From Microthrixaceae bacterium (lineage in GTDB: Bacteria; Actinomycetota; Acidimicrobiia; Acidimicrobiales; DATDAH01), in NCBI GenBank assembly GCA_020637195.1, contig JACJWK010000015.1, positions 24,144-88,143 of the forward strand: 64,000 nucleotides of DNA. Reading direction: 5' to 3'. Made by a program: the position numbers and the translations under genes. This document shows, one piece after another, positions 59,331 through 64,000 of this stretch; the stretch's first letter is position 1; each line of letters begins with the position of its first letter. A model generated the notes under the pieces. The model ran no database searches and had not been told where the DNA came from. It worked only from the letters and a program-made list of their open reading frames with translations.

Positions 59331-60143
59331 TCAGCGGACCAGGCGGCGGAAGCCCGTCAGCGCCCAGGCGCCGAGCACGACCAGGCCCACGCCGATGGCC
59401 ACCAGCCCGGGCCACACGTCCGCCCACGTGATCGGCCCGACGAAGCCCGCCCGGGCCATGTCGATGACGTAGGTCAGCGGGTTGAGCCGGGCCACGTGGG
59501 GCAGCCAGCCCTCCTGGAGGTCGATCGGGGTCTGGCCCACCGACAGGAACATCGTGACGAAGATCCCGACCTGGATGAGGGCGCTCGACTTCTGCTCGCG
59601 GATCCGGTACACGACCCCGAGCCCCCACAGGCCGGCGACCAGCGCGAAGCCCTCGGCGGCCACGAGCAGGGTGACCATCCCGAGCGGCCCGTCGGTGAGG
59701 CGGGCCCCCGCCAGGAACCCGACCGCCGAGACCGTCACGACCGGCAGCAGCACGCGCACGACGGCCGCGAGCATGGGACCCAGGATCAGCGACGCCCGAT
59801 GGGTCGGGGCCATCAGGAGCCGGTCGTAGAAGCCGTCCTCGAGGTCGCGGGCCACCCCGAAGCAGATCCCCATGCCGGCGAAGGCCGCCCCCTGCATGAT
59901 CGCCCAGGGCATGAACCAGTTGATGGGGTTGTCGGTGGGGAACCCGCGGATGTCGGTCAGGGAGCTGAAGGCGCCGCTGAAGGCCACGATGAAGAACAGG
60001 GGCATCGCGATCGTCGGCACGACCGCCGACGGACGGCGGGTCACGTTCACGAGGCTGCGGGCCGCCAGGCCCCGGGCCACGCCGAGCAGGGCGCCACCCG
60101 GGGCGGCGCGCGCCGGCGACGGGGCCGCGGGCAGGGCGCTCAT
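59331..60143 (-). CDS. ABC-2 type transporter permease
   Basis: A 270-aa membrane protein with six hydrophobic segments. VARDLEDGFYDRLLMAPTHRAS is the typical DrrB/ABC2 loop between segments 2 and 3. It pairs with the second permease gene and the DrrA-like ATPase, in one operon with overlapping or adjacent starts (ATGA at 60140-60143). Substrate unknown; drug or lipid efflux likely. Confidence 0.9.
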   Translation of the reverse strand: MSALPAAPSPARAAPGGALLGVARGLAARSLVNVTRRPSAVVPTIAMPLFFIVAFSGAFSSLTDIRGFPTDNPINWFMPWAIMQGAAFAGMGICFGVARDLEDGFYDRLLMAPTHRASLILGPMLAAVVRVLLPVVTVSAVGFLAGARLTDGPLGMVTLLVAAEGFALVAGLWGLGVVYRIREQKSSALIQVGIFVTMFLSVGQTPIDLQEGWLPHVARLNPLTYVIDMARAGFVGPITWADVWPGLVAIGVGLVVLGAWALTGFRRLVR

Positions 60144-60970
60144 CGGGCCCGCTCGAGCCGCTTGCGCATCTGGCGCACCGCGAGCGCGATCGTCAGCACC
60201 GAGATCAGCCCCGGCACGACCACGGCCACGGCGGCGTCGGACCAGTCGAAGCCGAACAGCACCAGACGCCGCGCGGCGTCGATCATCCAGGACAGCGGGT
60301 TGTGCTCGGCCATCCACCGGAACCAGCCGTCCATGAGCTCGGCCGGGAAGAAGGCCGAGCTCATGAAGAGCAGGATGAAGATCAGGGGGAAGGCGGCGTC
60401 GACCGACTCCTGGCTCCCCGTCCGGATGCCGACCGCGGCGGTGATGCCGCCCACCATCAGCGTCACCATCACCGCCATCGCCATCAGGACCAGCACCGCC
60501 GGCGGCCCGCCCACCACGTGGGCACCGAAGACCCGGAAGATCACGACGAAGATCACCGCCTGGCAGGCGCCGAGCACCGCGCCGCCCGCGAGGCGACCCA
60601 CGAGGATGGCGGGGCGCGCCACCGGCGAGGCGATGAGGCGCTCGAAGAAGCCGTTCTCGATGTCGAGGGCGAGGTCCGAGCCCCCCGACACCGCGCCGAA
60701 CATCACGCCCTGCACGACGGTGGCGGGCAACAGGAACTGGAGCACGGAGTCCACCGGCGGGAACCCGGGGAGCAGGACCGCCTTGGCCATGGCCGAGTTG
60801 TTCACCGCGGCGATCAGCAGCGGGAAGATCATCGACGGCAGCCACATCTCGGGCTGGCGCGCCGTCGAGCGGACCGACCGGCCGGCCAGGGCCAGCGCCT
60901 GCGCCGGCAGGTGGATCTGGCGCTCACGGCCGGCCCGGGCCTGCCCCGCGGCGGGGGCGGCGACGGCCAC
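60140..60970 (-). CDS. ABC-2 type transporter permease
   Basis: A 276-aa membrane protein with six hydrophobic segments and the ABC2 loop DIENGFFERLIASPVARPA. It starts at GTG 60970, one nt after the ATPase stop, so it is translated together with it. With the next gene it forms a heterodimeric permease. Confidence 0.9.
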   Translation of the reverse strand: MAVAAPAAGQARAGRERQIHLPAQALALAGRSVRSTARQPEMWLPSMIFPLLIAAVNNSAMAKAVLLPGFPPVDSVLQFLLPATVVQGVMFGAVSGGSDLALDIENGFFERLIASPVARPAILVGRLAGGAVLGACQAVIFVVIFRVFGAHVVGGPPAVLVLMAMAVMVTLMVGGITAAVGIRTGSQESVDAAFPLIFILLFMSSAFFPAELMDGWFRWMAEHNPLSWMIDAARRLVLFGFDWSDAAVAVVVPGLISVLTIALAVRQMRKRLERAR

Positions 60971-60971
60971 G

Positions 60972-61961
60972 TCAGGCCGCCGGCTCGCCCGGGGTGGCTC
61001 CCGGGCCGGCCGCGGCGTCGCCGTCCGCCCCCTCGAGGCGCCGCCCCGTGGCCTCGGCGAAGACGTCGTCGAGGCTGGGGGCGTTCAGCTCCATGTGCTC
61101 GATGACCACCGACGCCTCGTCGAGCGCCCGCACGACCGAGGTCATCTCGGCGGCGCCGCCGTCGAGCCCGATCGCCAGCACGCCGGCGCGGTCGGGCCGC
61201 TCGGCCCCGAAGCGGGCGAGCACCGTGCGGGCCACGTCGGCCTGGGCGTCGCGGACCTCGATGCGCAGGGTCGGGGCGCCGACCTCGGCCTTGAGCCGGT
61301 TGGGCTCGCCCTCGCGCACGATGCGACCCCCGTCGATGATGGCGATGCGCGCGGCCAGCTGGTCGGCCTCCTCCAGGTACTGCGTGGTCAGGAAGACCGT
61401 CGTCCCGTGCTCCAGGTTGAGGGTGCGCAGCTCGTCCCACAGGTTCAGGCGGCTCGTGGGGTCGAGGCCCGTGGTGGGCTCGTCGAGGAACAGCACCTCG
61501 GGCTCGTGCAGCAGCGAGAGGGCCAGGTCGAGGCGGCGACGCATCCCACCGGAGTACTTGCCCACCCGGCGGCCGGCCGCCGCCGTGAGCCCCACGCGCT
61601 CGAGCAGCTCCGCCGACCGGGCCTCGGCCCGCGCCCGGGGCAGCCCGTACAGCACCGCCTGGAGCCGCAGCAGCTCGCGTCCCGTCATCAGCGGGTCGAT
61701 GGCGGCGTCCTGGAGCGCGACCCCGATGGCCCGTCGCACCTGGGCGGCCTCGGTGACGACGTCGTACCCGGCGACGCGGGCCGTGCCCGCCGACGGTGCG
61801 AGCAGGGTCGTGAGCATGCGCACGGTCGTCGACTTGCCGGCGCCGTTCGGACCGAGGAACGCGAACACCTCGCCCGGCTCGACCCGGAGGTCGACGCCCG
61901 CCACCGCGACGATGTCGCCGAAGCGACGCACGAGCCCGACGGCCTCGACGGGGATGGTCAT
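60972..61961 (-). CDS. DrrA-like ABC transporter ATP-binding protein
   Basis: A 329-aa ATPase: Walker A GPNGAGKST, signature YSGGMRRR, Walker B LFLDEPTTGLD and the C-terminal about 90-residue extension of DrrA-type (daunorubicin-resistance) proteins. It powers the two adjacent permeases. ATG 61961 has GGGGGAGG 8 nt upstream. It begins 26 nt after the ftsB stop, so it may also be read from the eno/ftsB promoter. Confidence 0.92.
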   Translation of the reverse strand: MTIPVEAVGLVRRFGDIVAVAGVDLRVEPGEVFAFLGPNGAGKSTTVRMLTTLLAPSAGTARVAGYDVVTEAAQVRRAIGVALQDAAIDPLMTGRELLRLQAVLYGLPRARAEARSAELLERVGLTAAAGRRVGKYSGGMRRRLDLALSLLHEPEVLFLDEPTTGLDPTSRLNLWDELRTLNLEHGTTVFLTTQYLEEADQLAARIAIIDGGRIVREGEPNRLKAEVGAPTLRIEVRDAQADVARTVLARFGAERPDRAGVLAIGLDGGAAEMTSVVRALDEASVVIEHMELNAPSLDDVFAEATGRRLEGADGDAAAGPGATPGEPAA

Positions 61962-61987
61962 CGCGGCGCCTCCCCCGGGGCGGACGA

Positions 61988-62440
61988 TCAGCGGGAGCCG
62001 GCGAACAGCCGGGAGTACGGCCACCCGGACGGCACGGCGACCGGTGCCGGCGCCGCGGGCAGCAGGGTGACCACCTCCTCGCCCGGGCGGGTCATGTGGT
62101 AGTCCTCGCGGGCGCGGGCCTCGATCTCCTCGTCGGTCTGGAGGCCGTCGATCTGGCCCTGCAACTCGGCGATCTCGGTGTCGAGCGCGTCGAGCTCGGA
62201 CTCGGCCCGCGCCGTCGCGCTCTGCTGGCGGAAGTAGGTGCGCGCCGGGAAGGCCCCGAGGAACGCCACCCCGGCCACCGCCGCGGCCACCACACCCATC
62301 CAGAACAGGCGGCGGCGACGAGGCGGGCGATCGTCGGCGGCGGGTGGGTCCTCGACCGGGGCGCGCCCGCCCGGCCGGGCACGCCGGGCGGCGTCGGCCT
62401 TCGCCTGCTGACGGGCGCGGATCTCCTTGCGGGGCGCCAT
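61988..62440 (-). CDS. FtsB/DivIC-like septum formation initiator
   Basis: A 150-aa bitopic protein. Basic N-terminus, one membrane helix (about 45-68), then a coiled coil (SATARAESELDALDTEIAEL region) and the REDYHMTRPGEE motif typical of FtsB/DivIC. It helps assemble the division septum with FtsL and FtsQ. Its ATG overlaps the enolase stop by one base (TGATG), so the two genes are translated together. Confidence 0.88.
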   Translation of the reverse strand: MAPRKEIRARQQAKADAARRARPGGRAPVEDPPAADDRPPRRRRLFWMGVVAAAVAGVAFLGAFPARTYFRQQSATARAESELDALDTEIAELQGQIDGLQTDEEIEARAREDYHMTRPGEEVVTLLPAAPAPVAVPSGWPYSRLFAGSR

Positions 62441-63723
62441 CAGCCCCCGCCCCGGGCCAGCGCGGCCTCGCCCCGGTACGCGGCCGCCTCGCCCAGGTCC
62501 TCCTCGATGCGCAGCAGCTGGTTGTACTTGGCGACCCGGTCGCTGCGGGCGGGCGCGCCCGTCTTGATCTGGCCGCAGTTCGTGGCCACGGCGAGATCGG
62601 CGATGGTGGTGTCCTCGGTCTCGCCGGACCGGTGCGACATCACCGCGGTGTAGGCGTTGCGGTGCGCCAGCTCGACCGCCTCGAGCGTCTCGGTCAGCGA
62701 GCCGATCTGGTTGACCTTGACCAGGATGGAGTTGGCGACACCGGCGTCGATGCCACGACCCAGGCGCTCGGTGTTCGTGACGAACAGGTCGTCGCCCACG
62801 AGCTGGACCCGGTCACCCACGGCCCCGGTGAGCGCGGCCCAACCGTCCCAGTCCTCCTCGGCCATGCCGTCCTCGATCGACACGATCGGGTAGCGGTCCA
62901 CCCAGTCGGCCCAGAAGTCGGCCATCTCGGCGCCCGACAGGGTGCGGCCCTCGCCGGCCAGGACGTAGGCGCCGTCCTCGAAGAACTCCGACGACGCCGG
63001 GTCGAGGGCGATCGCGATCTGGTCGCCGGGGGTGTAGCCGGCTCGCTCGATGGCCTCGAGCAGCACCTGCACGGCCTCCTCGTTCGAGCCCAGGTCCGGG
63101 GCGAAGCCGCCCTCGTCGCCGACCGCGGTGGACAGCCCGCGGTCGTGCAGCACGGTCTTCAGCACGTGGTACGTCTCGGTGCCCCAGCGCAGGGCCTCGG
63201 AGAACGACGCGGCGCCCACCGGCATGAGCATGAACTCCTGGAGGTCGACGTTGTTGTCGGCGTGGGCCCCACCGTTGAGCACGTTCATCATGGGCACGGG
63301 CAGCACGTGGGCGTTGGCCCCGCCGACGTACCGGTACAGCGGCAGCGCCAGCTCGTCGGCCGCCGCCTTGGCCGCGGCGAGGGACACCCCGAGGATGGCG
63401 TTGGCGCCGAACTGGGCCTTGTTCGGGGTGCCGTCGCCGTCGATCAACAGGCGGTCGAGGCCGCGCTGGTCGAGGGCCTCGACGCCGACGACGAGCCCGG
63501 CGACGGGCCCGTTGACGTTGGCCACCGCGGTGGCGACGCCCTTGCCGACGTAGCGGTCGCCGCCGTCGCGCAGCTCGACCGCCTCGAACTGCCCGGTCGA
63601 GGCGCCGGAGGGGACGATCGCCCGGCCCCGGGCGCCCGACTCCAACAGCACCTCGACCTCCACGGTCGGGTTCCCCCGCGAATCCAGGACCTCCCGGCCC
63701 ACCACCTGCTCGATCGCGCTCAT
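62440..63723 (-). CDS. eno: Enolase (phosphopyruvate hydratase)
   Basis: A 427-aa glycolytic enzyme converting 2-phosphoglycerate to phosphoenolpyruvate. REVLDSRGNPTVEVEV, PSGASTG, the metal/substrate regions AVGDEGGFAP and IEDGMAEEDW, and the signature LVKVNQIGSLTET with MSHRSGETED are all complete. ATG 63723 has GGAGG just upstream. The promoter region contains a duplicated 33-bp sequence. Confidence 0.97.
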   Translation of the reverse strand: MSAIEQVVGREVLDSRGNPTVEVEVLLESGARGRAIVPSGASTGQFEAVELRDGGDRYVGKGVATAVANVNGPVAGLVVGVEALDQRGLDRLLIDGDGTPNKAQFGANAILGVSLAAAKAAADELALPLYRYVGGANAHVLPVPMMNVLNGGAHADNNVDLQEFMLMPVGAASFSEALRWGTETYHVLKTVLHDRGLSTAVGDEGGFAPDLGSNEEAVQVLLEAIERAGYTPGDQIAIALDPASSEFFEDGAYVLAGEGRTLSGAEMADFWADWVDRYPIVSIEDGMAEEDWDGWAALTGAVGDRVQLVGDDLFVTNTERLGRGIDAGVANSILVKVNQIGSLTETLEAVELAHRNAYTAVMSHRSGETEDTTIADLAVATNCGQIKTGAPARSDRVAKYNQLLRIEEDLGEAAAYRGEAALARGGG

Positions 63724-63733
63724 GTCCTCCGCT

Positions 63734-63811
63734 CTCGGCTCGTTCCTCGCCGGGCCGCTCGGGCCCGGGTCCTGCACACTCGGCTCGTTCCTCGCCGGGC
63801 CGCTCGGGCCC
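63734..63811. repeat. 33-bp direct repeat upstream of enolase
   Basis: Two identical 33-bp copies, at 63734-63766 and 63779-63811, begin CTCGGCTCGTTCC and end CGCTCGGGCCC, with 12 bp between them. They fill the leader or promoter region of eno. A third partial match, CTCGTCGCTCGGGCT, follows at 63815-63830. Confidence 0.75.
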
Positions 63812-63897
63812 CGCCCTCGTCGCTCGGGCTCACGTGTCTTGAGCCTAGTGGGGCTGGTGTTGCTCCTGTTGCCACTGATTCGACGGCAGCGGCCGGG

Positions 63898-64000
63898 TCA
63901 GCCCGCGAACTTGCCCGCCGCCAGGCGCTGGGCCTCCATCAACTCGAGCTCGTGCGCGCCCGACACCACGATGCGGGCGTCGGGCACGAAGTCCAGCGCG
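63898..64000 (-). CDS. C-terminal end of an unidentified protein
   Basis: An open frame enters from the right edge and ends at TGA 63898-63900. The visible 34 residues include RIVVSGAHELELMEAQRLAAG and end GKFAG. Not enough to name. It is upstream of enolase on the same strand, separated by about 174 bp. Confidence 0.5.
   Translation of the reverse strand, partial: ALDFVPDARIVVSGAHELELMEAQRLAAGKFAG

Overview
The window is very GC-rich (codon third positions almost all G or C) and reads as a chromosomal stretch of an actinobacterium. Acidimicrobiia (Iamia-like) is the best guess. Supporting signs are the eno, ftsB, DUF501 and ppx gene set, a DUF3566 membrane protein, F420-type oxidoreductases, a wax-ester synthase, a SigK/RskA-like sigma/anti-sigma pair and ethylmalonyl-CoA pathway enzymes. 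Taxonomy is inferred from gene content only. Many genes start with GTG, many overlap by 4 nt (GTGA or ATGA), and at least 19 have a TAnnnT or CACAAT -10-like box 6-9 nt before the start codon, which suggests widespread leaderless mRNAs.

Layout. 0-10 kb: a monocistronic sufB, a PAS/GGDEF/EAL signalling protein with a degenerate EAL site, a membrane SGNH-hydrolase-like protein, and a heterodimeric ABC exporter preceded by a possible leader ORF. 10-13 kb: gamma-carbonic-anhydrase-like, flavin reductase and metallo-beta-lactamase-fold genes, then an alpha/beta hydrolase. 13-17 kb: ECF sigma factor, zinc anti-sigma factor, cupredoxin lipoprotein and two Tat-exported ferritin-like proteins, a probable extracytoplasmic metal/redox unit. 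17-20 kb: mutY, a frameshifted methyltransferase, an SGNH hydrolase. 19.4-23.7 kb: mesaconyl-CoA hydratase, methylsuccinyl-CoA dehydrogenase and beta-methylmalyl-CoA lyase, with an AbiEi/DUF559-type gene inserted between two identical 45-bp palindromes. 23.8-31.5 kb: DUF885 peptidase, F420/PPOX proteins, an eIF2B-like protein, fumarase, an esterase-like lipoprotein lacking its serine, and an ABC-F ATPase. 31.5-34.1 kb: a decayed DUF433/DUF5615 toxin-antitoxin pair and a frameshifted acyl-CoA ligase.

34-45 kb: SDRs, two luciferase-family oxidoreductases, a secreted subtilase with three tandem repeats, a membrane zinc peptidase, WS/DGAT, pirin with a perfect upstream operator palindrome, and cutA. 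45.4 kb: tRNA-Leu(UAA). 45.5-54 kb: a RecB-like nuclease, an MFS exporter, D-aminoacylase, acyltransferase plus SDR, a crotonase lacking both catalytic glutamates, a GNAT enzyme and DUF3566. 54-64 kb: ppx, DUF501, a MocA-like transferase, DUF1707, SDR and Dabb genes, two subunits of a molybdenum hydroxylase without its large subunit, an ABC-2 exporter operon, ftsB and enolase. The usual eno-ftsB-DUF501-ppx block is thus split by about 6.3 kb of accessory genes.

The most system-like findings are the sigma/anti-sigma/cupredoxin/double-ferritin unit and the dispersed 45-bp palindromes whose stems covary. Several enzymes appear to have lost catalytic residues. Frameshifts cluster at 31.9-33.0 kb, so either decay or local sequence error must be considered there.
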